A DNA stretch of 64,000 bases from Mercurialis annua (taxonomy: Eukaryota; Streptophyta; Magnoliopsida; Malpighiales; Euphorbiaceae). The notes beneath the pieces are model-generated. The model made no database searches and was not told where the DNA came from. It saw only the letters and a list, made by a program, of their open reading frames with translations. The stretch covers positions 13,402,001 to 13,466,000 of the forward strand of contig NC_065570.1 of assembly GCF_937616625.2 (NCBI RefSeq), written 5' to 3'. The first letter of the stretch is position 1; each line of letters begins with the position of its first letter. Made by a program: the position numbers and the translations under genes. Positions 35,891-47,689 of this stretch are shown here, one piece after another.

Positions 35891-37876
35891 CTCTGAATTT
35901 CACTATTTAATATGCTATGCTATGCACTTGAGGGGTTCGATTTCTCTCTATTGGGTTTTTTCTTTTGGTGTGATGTTCTTTTTTGTTGGTATTCTTCAGG
36001 GACTCAAATGTCGAAACAGAAGCAAAATTGTGATAAAAAGATCGTTCCTTTTCTTTTCTTAGGAAAATTAATAATAATGACCGTCATATAAAGATCGTGG
36101 CGGACACATGTCTTCTGAACTAATAGTAATAGCCAAAGGTTAGAGGTGGGAACTGAGTCAGGTGGTTATGATCGGCTCCCGGTGTATATCAAATCAAACC
36201 GAACCAAAATTCAAATGTTGGTTTGGTTTCTTGATTAATAAGTGTAGACACCTATTTCCGTACATGTAAAAAGTGATAAGGGACAGAAGCGTTCAATGAT
36301 GATTTTTAGAAAATTTTGCTATGCGACGGACTTGTGGTCGGCTTAATTGGATTCAAACTCGTTAGATCCGTGCACAATTGCAAATTTAAATAATTGAAAC
36401 GTAATTAGCTGCAAATAGCTTATAAAAACCCAAAATGATTGTGATTTAAGTCAAAAAAAAATGGATTAATTGCAATATCTTAAAAGTTTACATGCCAATT
36501 TGCAAATTTAACGGATTAAATTGACCATATTCAAACTCTTAGGGTCTCAGAAGTCGTTTTTAATATTTTCGGGCACCAAACTAAATTTTTAAACCCTTTT
36601 TACTTAGCTTGTAAGATTTGTTAAGAATTTAATTAATTAAATAGTAGTTTCACCCGATCCTAACTCTAATTAGTCTATCACTTCACACACTTTTCAAATC
36701 CCTTGTTTATCCATAACTCTAACTAACAAAATTTAAACCTATATACACCAGTCAATCAAACAAGTTAGAAATGGTTCGATCACTCAAGAACGCACTACTA
36801 CGCATCGATCCGAAATTAGATTCCACATCCGGATCAACAGAAAACGAGCCAATGACTCAGAATAGTACTTCTGAGGACCTAATACATTTTTTCATCACTT
36901 TTATCACCTATAATTCAGAACTGCTAATTTGATATGTTAGAACACATGCTAGTTTGTTTTACTGTGAAATTGCCTAAAACTGTTCTGGATATAAACTGTT
37001 TTTGCCATAATTGTCATGCCTTTAAATTCTTAATAAGATTGTCATGAAATTCATATTTGAACATGTATGTTGCCTGTTTATATGTATTCTTTATCATTGT
37101 ATGTCGACATTGTTTAATTTAGATGCCTAGAACGTGTGTTTGTAGTTTAAACTGCCATGATTGTCATGCTTTGTGTTCTTTGATGTTCTTGATATGATTG
37201 CCATCAAATTTGATTAGAAACATGTTTTAGGATGTTCTTAAGTGTTTAGAACGTTTATTAATCAATTCAAGTATGTTTTTTGTGCTTTGTGATCGTTTTC
37301 CGAGTGAATTTGCATAAAAATCGAACCAAACGAGGATCTGCCCCTTTGCCTGTCGTGGCGCCATGGTGCTTCTTTGTTCTTCAACCTCGGACATTTTCAA
37401 ATCTTCCAAAATGCTTCTAGACCTTATTTTTATGTTTCCGGATTCGTTTGAACTCGGAATTTGGCCTTGTTTGACCCCACATATTTGTAATTAGTTGTAT
37501 GATCTGTTCTTAATTTGTAATGGGTCAAACCTAATCCGTCTCGGGTCTCGAAGCCCAAAATTGTAATCTGCCATGTCATCAGGGCCTCGAAGCCTAAACC
37601 CGACAAAACCAGTAACTTCTAGACGCGATTCAGATTCGTTTGAACTTGGAATCGACCCGAGTTCACACCAGTGGAATCGTATCGACGAGACGAAGAACTT
37701 CCGTATTTGATAAAAGCTAGATTCTGACCACATCGACTGCTCAAACGACAGATGAGTGCTAGACACTCCGAGTCTATAAGGTTAAAAAGTATCTCTAACG
37801 TTATATGTATATCAACTTCTGATTGTGTATGCTTGTATTGTTTATATGCTTTTCAAAGCATGTCCAAATCGCGTGA

Positions 37877-38050
37877 TTTAAAACTTGACAATATGAGTTA
37901 CCAACTGTCATTTTCTGACAAATTAGAACATCGACCAATCATATAACAACACGTGAGTATGTATTACGATGCTCACGTTAGTGTTTTTTAGCTCGATGTT
38001 CTGATTTGTCACAAAAAAAAGTTGGTGACTGATATTGTCAAATTTTTAAA
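37877..38050. mobile_element. Foldback (MITE-like) element, 174 bp
   Basis: 37877-37934 pairs with 37993-38050 as imperfect inverted repeats of about 58 bp (TTTAAAACTTGACAATAT... facing ...ATATTGTCAAATTTTTAAA). Inside, ACGTGAG faces CTCACGT as a second, smaller hairpin. No target duplication was resolved. Confidence 0.7.
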
Positions 38051-38160
38051 ATTAATATTGCAATTGTAAATCACATTAAATTTTGTGATTTAATTTGCAA
38101 TCAACCCAATTATTATATTGATTGACGGCTTGCATTTGACTGAACGAGGTTTTACAAAAT

Positions 38161-38261
38161 ATATGAAAATTAGTTGGTTCACATGTGTAGTTCGATGCAC
38201 ATCGCAATGAATTTTATTTTCAATTCTGAATGATTAACATATGAAAATTAGTTGGTTCACA
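38161..38261 (+). repeat. 23-bp direct repeat
   Basis: ATATGAAAATTAGTTGGTTC plus ACA occurs at 38161-38183 and exactly again at 38239-38261. The origin is unclear. Confidence 0.85.
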
Positions 38262-38435
38262 GGATCTTCATATTTATTTCTCTTATAAGTGAAGTAAATT
38301 CAGTTTAAATAAATTTAAAAAAGAAAACAGCTTTATTTTAAACAGGAGAGTTACAAATTAAGTCCCACACTATTTGGCTTCATCATCTTATATGTAACAC
38401 AGCCCACAACCTAAGAGAGGATCATACACATAGAG

Positions 38436-40474
38436 CTACCACCTAATACAATCCTTGGCCTTGTTAGTCCCGTACAGGCGGAAGAGGCTGAACGCCGAGA
38501 TACAGGACAGCACCACCATGCTTACACTAACCAACATTGCACTTGCTATCCCCTCCCCTACTTGGTTACAGAACTTTCCATACATTGTGCATATTTTCAT
38601 CCATTGTAGCTCCGGTTGTCCGAGCTTCGCAAACGCAGCCGACTGTGCAGCCGCTGCCACTGCAGCCAGCGTCAAGTATGCCATCACCTGCACAATCAAC
38701 TTAATGTTTTAGCATTTATTTTGGACCATAACTTCTTCGAGTCTTAAGTTTTCGCGATCCGTTTATAATCTCTGAAAAATACTATTGAAACTCCAAGATT
38801 CTTATTTGTGATATATTTTTATAAAGAATCATTGTTTCTCTGTTTTTGTTTTAGCGTTTTTCGTTTTCATGCTTTATAGGTTAGCATTTAGGTGCCAATA
38901 CATAGAACCGAATTAGAACCGAATTCAACTCTGATGCATCAAGACTTGATATGTAAAAATGATTAACAATTAATCTGAAACCAAAAATTTTCTTTATCAA
39001 CAATTGTCACATGTCGGTCATGCCGATGGTGCGATAAATCTTGATACTATTGATGGATTTTTCTAGCATGTATAAACATCAATTGCCTAATACATGCTCC
39101 TCGTGTGACAATTTTAGAGACGCATGTTGAAAAACTAAGCTCCCACTCCCGAATCTACAAGCCCCTCATTAGTTTTCTTACATGATATTGCTTTATGATT
39201 CACCGCAACAAAAAAAAAATATTTATGGTTTCGGGTTTCAATTGAGCACCACATTGCTCGTGTATCTTAGGCATTAAATGATCATGCATAGATGCATGAC
39301 TAACAAAAGACATGATTGCCATCATGAGAATGGTCTCCCCATTATCTCAAGTGTGTAGGCCATGTGGGACATATATGCGAATTATTCTCTCCGATGCAAC
39401 ATCAGATGAAATAAAATGCAGAGTAATCTGCATAGTGATCTGTCATTTTATATGTTCACTTTAAATATTTATAAATTATATTCTTTTTACTTTAAATATT
39501 TATAAATTATAGTTTTCCTACAAATTTCTTAAATTAAGACTAAACTAAAGTATCAATATTCAACAAAAATTGATTATTTCAAGTTATGGATGAAGTTATG
39601 TTGTTTGAATATTACAATAACGACTGATAAATTATAGCTCAAATAGAATAAGCGTTAGATAACAATCTGCTAGGTCGTGGGTTCGATTTCTCCCGCAAGC
39701 GCTTTCCCTCACCGATTATAAAAAAAAAAAAGAATTACCACAAGGCAGCATTTCTTTTCCATTTACAAGTGTGACCATGTTGATGTTGATATTCATAACA
39801 CAAACAGTTAGCAAGTGAGTGGCATAAATTGACAGCCCCAGGAATGAGACAAGTTCAAGACATTAATGGAACGAGTCAGGTTAGCACCACCCACCTACCC
39901 AACTGTGCACCCAATTCAGAATCAACTCTTAAATAATGGGTCCTGCCCTGGGTTAGCTACCATGCATTGAATGATGCATCTGTATTTGATGATGGTGCAA
40001 TCATAACCAGAAACTATAACCATTTAATTATACCTGATCTCCCGAGAAGATGACCCACGCTACAGGCTTGTTGAACAGCACGCTCCCTCGAACCATACAA
40101 ATCACGCAACGCACTCCTTGCACCAACGAATAGGCTGCAGCTATCCCATTTGCTATCACCAAAAACCTGCTCAACCAACACCAACAAACTTCAGCAATCT
40201 ACATACAAACCTTAAAGAACCTGAAAAATATACGAAGAGGATGAACTTACACGAGGGCTTTCATATCTGTAAACTTAGCAGTTTTTCGAATAGAGAAGAT
40301 TTCTTTAACTTGGGTATCGGTGCTTATAAGAACAGCTGAAAGAACACCTAACCCGCAGATCAAACACCTCAGTAGAAGCTCTGCAAGCCTCACTCTTTTA
40401 TCAACCACCTTCAAATTACTACCATGGTAGACTGGTACATTTCCAGGGCTAATACCAACGCCCAAATAACTCAT
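38436..40474 (-). CDS. CASPL2B1: CASP-like four-helix membrane protein, CASPL2B type, 202 aa
   Basis: Three exons join in frame: 40474-40251, 40166-40034 and 38687-38436, giving 202 residues. The second intron is 1.35 kb. Four hydrophobic segments are visible: about 31-52 ([19 protein letters not shown]), 73-93 ([17 protein letters not shown]), 119-140 ([20 protein letters not shown]) and 166-190 ([18 protein letters not shown]). The N-terminus ([19 protein letters not shown]) and the [12 protein letters not shown] motif match the CASPL2B subgroup. CASP family proteins form membrane scaffolds. The founding members organise the Casparian strip in endodermis, while the CASPL roles are less clear. 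The Arg before helix 1 and the Asp before helix 3 (SGDQ) typical of the family are present. Confidence 0.95.
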
Positions 40475-40559
40475 ATTTTAAACAAAAAAACAAAGTGAAT
40501 CTTAGATGAAGAGAGAAATGAAGACAAGAATTCTCAAATGACATAAAGCATTCCTCCAC

Positions 40560-40566
40560 TTATATA
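40560..40566 (-). promoter_or_regulatory. TATA box of CASPL2B
   Basis: The minus strand reads GTCTATATAAGTGG about 86 bp before the ATG, a near-ideal plant TATA box. It would place the transcript start near 40530 with a 5' leader of some 55 bases. Confidence 0.65.
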
Positions 40567-42811
40567 GACACCACAAAAAAGAGCTTTTTCTTTTTGGCTT
40601 TGTTTGGTGGAAGTTTACAAAGCTGCCAACTGGTCCGAATAATAAAAAAAGAAGCCCTAAAATATGACATTAAATGGCATGCAAGGGCAAGGCAGTGGGC
40701 TGATCTTTGTATTAAAGAGAGTGAATTAGGGAAAAGAGATAAAAACGTGCCTTGGTTTTATTTTTCTTCTAGGAAGAGGCAATAGTTGCTTGCCCCAAGG
40801 TAAATGGGTTGGATAGGGTTTTTAACTACTCATAAACTATTCAATATGAACCAGATACTCCAATTTATGATGCCCCATTTCTTTTTTAAAGTAATGTTTT
40901 TATTTAGTATTTAATTTATTTTATATTTTTAAATATTTTTGACGGAAAAAGAGTGTGCATTAAACTCATTGTAAAGGCGTAAAAGGAGCTAATCTACAAA
41001 ACATTAGCGTCCCATTCTTTTATGAAAATTATAGTTTATATCAAATAAAAATTTGAAAAGTTAACATCATTACATTAATTTTTGAAAAATTATTAATCTC
41101 ATAAAATATGACGTGATAAATAATTGTGTTACTTATCAGCGATTAGACAACATGCTCATAATACTTATCTATAAAAAACTTAAATGAAAAAGAAATAGTA
41201 TATGATTTAATAAATACAAATTTAAAACATATGAGTATTAAATTTTATTTCTTTATGTTTATATCAAATCGTTTATAAAATTAAAACTGAGTTATCAAAT
41301 CGTTGGAAAGTAAATTTTAAATTATTAACTATTTTAGTTTACAAAATTAAAACTGAGATGTCAAATCGTTTGATTTTAAATAAGGATTGTCTAAACTATG
41401 AATTATAATAAATATAAAGGATCTTAGAATAATTTGTTCAAACAAATCCACGACAGAAATCCATATATTTCAAGTCAAGACAAACCAAAAATCGGATAGG
41501 TTTCTTTTCTCACTATGCTATGCTACTGCAAATATATAAGAATAGTTTATGTTAATAATTACATGAATTAGGCTTTTTTTTGTTATACTTAAAGAGAGCG
41601 AGGGAGGTTCGAACACGATACCTCTTACAAAAATGTCTATAGCTATTATTATCAGTGGCGGATCCAGGATTTAATTTCAGCCCGGACTAAACGACATGTA
41701 AATAATAAATATTTAAATATCATTTATATAAAATTTATTAATAAATAGCAATAGAAATATTATAATAAACTTCTATATTAATCGCGTTCAACACAAGTCA
41801 ATTGCATTATTTGTGTATAATATCTTGAAAGTGCTATAAAATAGATTCCATCAATTTTCACAAAAATATGTCTTTCAGTATAGCATACTAAACTATCACC
41901 CGTTTTATTATTTAAATTGAACTTGATTAACAAGAACCTTTTAAACATATATACATGTCTCATTTTATCTTAAATTTAATATTGGCTTCATTTTCATTGA
42001 TTGAAATTTGTTGTTCATGATCAGCAATTATATCCGTAAAATCAAACTCAACACGACTTTACCCCAAAGTTGTGGCCGAAATATATTTCTATAAGAGTTG
42101 ACATTTTTTGGTATTCTAACAACAAATTTATTAATAACCTAAATAAATCTGTTTTAATTAGCTTTTATCAAGCCATTTCTTTAAATATTTGCAAAAATTT
42201 CAAATTATGAAATTCGTCAATTATCAATGAATTAAAATAAAATTAATTTTCAATTATCAATAAACTAAACTAAAATAAAATCAATTATTAATAAATAAAA
42301 TGAAATGAAAATAACGAAAAATTATTATTTGTTATAGTTTAATCAATTTTTTCATTCTCCATGAATAAATCAATTTAAATAATCCAAAAATACAATTATT
42401 ATAATTAGTACATAAAAAAATAAATTAAAGTAATTTATATAAATATAATATAAAAACAAGGAAAAGGAATTATGTAAAATTAGATGTGGATTGATTTTTA
42501 AATATAAAATATTATAGAATTAGTAACTTTTTACTGAAATATATTAAAATGTTTAGATAATAATATTGAAAATTAAGTTAATGATTTAGGAAATTAAGTT
42601 AGAAAATTATGCAAAAAATTAAGAGAACTGAATTAAATAATTGATAGACAATAAAGACAATTTGTTAGAAAAACAATTATTTAATTTAAAAATTAGTATT
42701 TATAAATATTAATCCTTCACCAGTTGTTTATAAGAATGGTTATGTAAATAAAATTAAAATAGGCCAAACGGCCATTTTTCTATCTTAGTAAAAGAAAGGC
42801 CAAAAGCCCTT

Positions 42812-42842
42812 TCTCTATCTATATTATATATAAAAGCACGGA
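42812..42842 (+). mobile_element. Possible Helitron 5' terminus
   Basis: TCTCTATCTATATTATATAT followed by AAAAGCACGG resembles the TC-starting 5' ends of plant Helitrons. No CTRR 3' end with its hairpin was located, so the extent is unknown. Confidence 0.25.
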
Positions 42843-43739
42843 TGGGGGGACAAACAAATTTACTGAATAATTATTTTCAGTTTACTAATAAATAAAGGTT
42901 TTATAGTCATTAACTAATTAGTTATTTAATTAATCACTATTATAATTAAAATCCTAATTAGAATAGATAACTAAATTATCTCCAATTTAATTTTTAATAT
43001 GTAAAAAATAGCTAAATTGTCTCCAAATTAGTAGGAATAACTATTTTTTAACTTGATTGAACAACAAAATTAAAATACTGTATTTGATCAATATATTATT
43101 ATTTAAATTTCTATCTTATTATTATTTTTGATAGAAAATAATAAAATTAAGTTAATTATTTAATTATGGTTATTATAAAATTAAAAGAAGAATAAATTCA
43201 ATATGAAATAAAAATTTATAACTGAATATATTATATTTACTTTTACAAAAATTCTTAACTAATTTAATATTAATAATAAATATTATACTCATATGCTTTA
43301 AAATCTACCACCAAAAACCACACGATTACCTCTAGACTTAATTATAATTATAATTATAATTATAAATTTCATTATAGCATCTAATTCTATTTCTAACCAA
43401 ATCTAATTACTCTTATCAATTGTGTTGAAAATCTACTGCTAAAAATATATTTAATTCTATTTAATTAATTATTAATTTAATAAATAAATTTATTTCAATT
43501 ATATCATAAAAATTGAATTTTAATAATTAGTCTTATATAATCATATAAAAACGAATTGAATATCACATAAAACACAATTACTAATTGGATGGATAAGTAG
43601 GCTCTCTTAGAATAATAAAAAGACTCTCCGTTGATTATGGCACTAGAGCATTATATATTAGTTATCATTAAATTAAAGATAAATTCATGAAAACTTTCGC
43701 TTGAAAAATAGCAAGCAAATCAATTTTAACCAAAAGAAA

Positions 43740-43849
43740 TTGTACTCTCCACACCTACTTTATTATGTACAAGTTACTAATAAATGATTAAATAGAAATT
43801 TTAACTAATTTAATAGGTGTACATAATAAAGTAGGTGTGGAGAGTGCAA
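43740..43849. mobile_element. 110-bp hairpin MITE
   Basis: The first 31 bp (TTGTACTCTCCACACCTACT...) are the reverse complement of the last 31 bp with one mismatch. About 48 bp of AT-rich loop lies between. The arms are far better preserved than the surroundings. A confident target duplication could not be fixed. Confidence 0.8.
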
Positions 43850-44405
43850 TTTATTAAACTCTTAGTATTAATGATATGTAATATTTATCGCATTTTACTA
43901 TTTCACACAAATTAAAAGACTAATAAATATATTTTAATTGTATATATATTTATTAAATTGTCCATATTATATTAATTATCACTAATTTTATATTTAACTA
44001 GTTTTTTTTAATCTTATTAAACTATTTTTCGTTAGAGATAAATTTGAAAAATAGCAATTAATATTTTCTTAAAATTGTAATGTAATAAATATTATAAACT
44101 AAAAAAATTCTCAAATGCAATAAATATTATGTACCGGAGAGAATAATACTAAACATCTTCTTATTCTTATACTAATAAAATGTATACTCACATAACTTTA
44201 AATTTTAATTAATCAATTAACTATAGAGAGATATTTTTACTACTAAATTATTGTCCTAAGGTTCAGTGAATCTAAATAATTTCCAACTCAATGATAATTC
44301 AGTTAAAAATACGTTTGATTATGTAAAAACATACTATTTTTAATGTTAATAATAAAAGTGATTTGGGGTCTGAAGATTTAATTGACATAGCTATTTTATA
44401 TTAAC

Positions 44406-45000
44406 TGATGGAGTTTACCTTCTGATCCGGTGAATTCGACCTGCAAAACAGGGTAGAAGCTAACGGACAATGGTTGTCCGATTAACTCTCTGATGCTAAA
44501 GTCAGTATTGAGTTTTGAGCAGCGTTTTGAGTATATGAATGTAGTTGTATGTTTAGACATACCTCATGCTTCTTTTATAGTACATGATTGCATACCTAGT
44601 AGAGTTGTAGTAGGAAAGTAAATCCTATCTTATTTTGACCCTGATTAGGAGTAATCTTCCTTATTTATACATGAGTCCTATTTAGAAACGTCTTCCTAAA
44701 TAGTATCGCCTTGTTAAGTTAGAGCTTATCTTCTTAATTTGGAGTTTGTATCTAAATAGATAAGATACTCGAGAATATTCAGTAGATCTGGTAATCCGTC
44801 CGAATTCCAGGGTCGACGCGCTTTGTCCGAATCCTCGGAGATTCGGCATTATTCCTGTCGGATAGGTCGTGGCGGATCCTGTGGATTCGGCCACCTGTTT
44901 TGTACGTTTTGGTTCTTTGGTTAGAAGTCCGGTATCGTCTGAGAATAGATCTTCTGCAACTCAGCTTCATTGTAGTTAAAATAGGATTCAATATCCATCA
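44406..45000 (-). repeat. Gypsy-2 3' LTR (595 bp)
   Basis: Ends TGATGGA...TCCATCA. On the minus strand a TATA box (CTATAAAAGAAG) near 44576 is followed by GAGGTATGTCTAAACA, the same layout as the copies at 51.25 and 55.77 kb. That fixes the orientation. It is preceded (minus sense) by the G18 tract. Confidence 0.88.
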
Positions 45001-45004
45001 TTAG

Positions 45005-45022
45005 CCCCCCCCCCCCCCCCCC
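45005..45022 (-). other. G18 homopolymer polypurine tract
   Basis: Eighteen C on the plus strand (G on the minus) lie 4 bases before the 3' LTR, where the polypurine tract that primes plus-strand DNA should be. Most plant tracts mix A and G. The run length may vary or be a sequencing or assembly estimate. Confidence 0.7.
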
Positions 45023-45514
45023 ATTAGTAAATTTTAGCTCTTTTGGAGCTGAGTCGTTATATTCGGGCGAGTCGATTTACTTCTCCAGCAAGATTTCTAT
45101 TTTTCTTCTCTTTGCCATTTGTCATTCATCTGACGCGACCCTTAGGATTTCATCTCTTCAACTTCCTGATACCAACTTCTTGGAATATAAATGTTCATTT
45201 TTCGTTTTTCTTCTTTCACTTCTATTTTTCTACAAAACTTTCCAGATTTCTTTAAGCAAGTTATTTTTTTTGTTGCGTTAGTCATCTTCAAGATTTCGCG
45301 TTTTAAGGTTGCTCCATATCTTTCCTTTGATAGAACCTATTTGATTTTAAGGTTTTTTCTTTCCTTTTGCTCCTCTGATCTTCTGTTTTTGATATCTGAG
45401 TTTGGTTTATTGTTTGTTTTTCTTGTTCTTCCCTTTTTTTCTTCTTTTGATCTTTTAAATTCGAAATTTCATTGTTCTTCCTTGTTCCCCCCTCCCTCCC
45501 ATTTTAATTTTAAA

Positions 45515-47280
45515 ATGTCAAAAGTAGTATAAGGGATTCGGGGTGCTCGTGATGGCTTAGAGCATACCCGAAGTTCTCTATCTGTTCAGCAAATAACACA
45601 TTTTGCTAAAGAATTTGATTTTCCCTAGTCATACACTATTGGGAGGTCCGGAAAAACGTATCAGGCAAATCATAGTACATACTCGCCTTCTAAAATTGTC
45701 GTTTTTCATGAACAGTTCGTAGCGGGTCTTCGTTTTCCTCTCGAGTCTTTAGTTGTAGATATTTGTTATAATTTAAAATTTCCTCTTGGCCAGTTTCATC
45801 CAAACGCAGTTCACATTATTTGCTCCTTTATTGTGTCATGTAGATCTCGCAGCCAAGAGCGTTCTCTTGGTTTATTTAATTATTTTTATGTTTTCTCCCG
45901 TCGAAAGGAGTTTTATTTTTTCTGGTGGTCGATCGAATCAGTCTTTTTTTTCTCTTCCTTCGTCTTTGAAGGGATTGACTCTGAAGTTTTTCTTGGTCCA
46001 GCATGCTTATTTTTCTTCTTTGTTGTGAACCTTTACTCAAAGTAATAAAGTTTCGCTTTCTTCTATTCCTTCTTTATCTGACGAAGAGAAAGACTTCGCC
46101 CTGGCACTTTTGTCGGATTTCCGGACCGAAAAACCCAAACACAACGTTCTTTTAGATAAATATTTGTATCGTCAGGATTTACTTTTGGCGGATCTTCCTT
46201 TAGAAGGTATTTTTCTAACCTTTGCTATTTTCTGTCGTTTTGTAGGATGTCGAATTCTCTTGATCATCTACTTGACAACTTTAATGTTGATATGACTGTA
46301 GATATGGACGAAGTGACTAGTGGTGTCATCCCCATCCTTGCTGTTGTCCGGAGCTCGAGCTCGAAAGATACTCCACCTGCTGCTGATCAGGTTTTGGCTG
46401 TTGGTTTCGAGTCTGCTTTGCCTCAACCAAAGGATTCAGAAACTCCTAAGGAGGGGGTGCCATCTGTTGGCAAGAAGAGGCCTTCCGAGGATCAGACCTG
46501 TCCTTCTTCCAAGCGGTTCAAGAAAAGGAAGGCTTCTAAGGAAACTTCTCCTGGCGAAGCACCTCGCTTTGTTGCGTGGGCGGATGCTCAGAATCTCCCT
46601 CGTCTGTCGAACGCTGCAATTCTTCATGCTTGCATGGAGAATATTATGATTAAGGAGGACATAAAATCCATAGACCAGGATCATGGCGATGCTCTCGCGG
46701 AGTTCGCCTGTCTCGGCGGTTTTTCGGTAAATTCCATTTCATCTTTTTATTTGTTATGAAGTATTTATCGTGTACTTATTGTACTCTTTTTCCTTGTAGG
46801 TGGTTCAGTCAATCGCCGTTTTAGAGAAACACCGTCGAGATGCGGTCGATCAGCTGAAGAAGCTTCAGAAAGACTCCGAGTCTTGGCTATCGGAGAAATT
46901 GAAGATGGAACACGCTCTTGGTAAAGCGGAGGGTCTGACCCAACAGTTGTGCTCTTCTAAAACCGCCAAGGAGAGGGAGATCGCGGCCTTAGAGACTCGG
47001 TTTCGGACTTTGTCCGAAGAGATCTAGTCTCTAAAGTCCTCTTCAGATGCTCTCACAAAGTAGCGGGATGAGCTGAAGAAGGAGGAAGAGCGCCTTTGCC
47101 GTCGATTGGGCTATTCCGGGGGTTTTTACTCCCAGGTGATGACTCAATACCAGTTGGCTATCGGGACAAAGTTGCGGGAGCAGAATCCTGGCGTTGACCT
47201 TTCTGGGGTGAATCATCTAGACCCGTCCTCGTTCGCTAAAGAGGTGAAGGCGAAGCTGGACAAGCAAAAATAGGATGCTT
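45515..47280 (+). pseudogene. Gypsy-2 antisense gene remnant (PF04195-like, coiled coil)
   Basis: It lies opposite to pol. From 45515 (MSKVV, then a stop) the sequence reads HFAKEFDF and GLRFPLESLVVDICYNLKF and LGQFHPNAVHIICSFI, matching the PF04195-like block of the antisense gene in the first gypsy element. After a decayed stretch a Ser/Lys-rich linker (46247-46730) includes KKRPSEDQTCPSSKRFKKRK, a likely nuclear signal. A probable intron (46729-46800) leads to a coiled coil (LEKHRRDAVDQLKKLQKDSE). Stops lie near 47024, 47062 and 47270. It shows the antisense gene is a conserved cargo of this retroelement group. Confidence 0.68.
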
Positions 47281-47689
47281 TGAAGAAGATAGCTTAGCTT
47301 TTTTTTTCTTTTGCTTGATTTTTGTACTGGATCATGGCGGATCCATTGTAAATCGCGTTGTAATTCACTTCTTCTTTAATTAATAATTGATCTTTTTTCC
47401 AATCATTGTCCAGTGTTATTTATTTTCTGAGTTAATCTAAACTCTTGTTTGTCTTGTTTTTTATTTTTCGAAGTTAATTTAAACTTCATGAATGCATAAT
47501 CGCAAACCCAATTAAGATTCAAATGTATATAAATTGTTTGTGGATCCAAACGGATCAGCTATGTTTGTTTTTCGACTGAAACGAGTCTTTTTATTTTAAC
47601 CAAGACTCAAACAAGTCTGTTAAATTTGTATATATTTTGTCGTTGAATCTTCTTTTATTTCATAATAAAAAAACATGTACATGCTACGA
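47281..47689. other. Gypsy-2 spacer between antisense gene and pol ends
   Basis: Non-coding AT-rich stretch where both reading frames end tail to tail. It has repeated TTTAAACTT/GTCTT words but no clear tandem array like that of the first gypsy element. Confidence 0.5.

Larger units (their letters stand above)
35891..38435. other. Intergenic: NAR1 upstream region and degenerate LTR-like DNA
   Basis: The first 170 bp are the NAR1 promoter side. From 36242 the sequence TGTAGACACCTA resembles the start of plant gypsy LTRs, and 36240-37000 looks like decayed LTR with a TATA-like CCTATATACACC near 36740. No matching end or second LTR was found. An open stretch from 36771 (MVRSLKNALLRIDPKL) is short and unassigned. 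The hairpin and 23-bp direct repeat are listed separately. Confidence 0.4.
40600..44405. other. AT-rich intergenic DNA with transposon traces
   Basis: No gene was found. It holds a CAGTGGCGGATCCAGG terminus-like word at 41653, a Helitron-like 5' start at 42812, a hairpin MITE at 43740-43849 and a TAATTA simple repeat near 43341-43366. Otherwise it is very AT-rich with no recognisable coding sequence. Confidence 0.5.

Noticed and set aside
36771..36932. Short frame starting MVRSLKNALL
   Set aside because: It ends after about 53 codons, has no recognisable domain and lies in decayed LTR-like DNA.
41653..41668. CAGTGGCGGATCCAGG as a transposon terminus
   Set aside because: The word is common at ends of plant DNA elements, but no inverted partner or 8-bp duplication was found nearby, so no element was called.
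42761..42811. GGCCAAACGGCC and nearby GGCCAAAAGCCC words as MULE ends
   Set aside because: They resemble the start of the MULE at 15344 for only a few bases; there is no long inverted repeat or target duplication.
45043..45532. Plus-strand frames of 70 and 113 codons after the gypsy-2 LTR
   Set aside because: Phe/Leu/Ser-rich products of a T-rich stretch, with no domain; probably the leader of the antisense gene.
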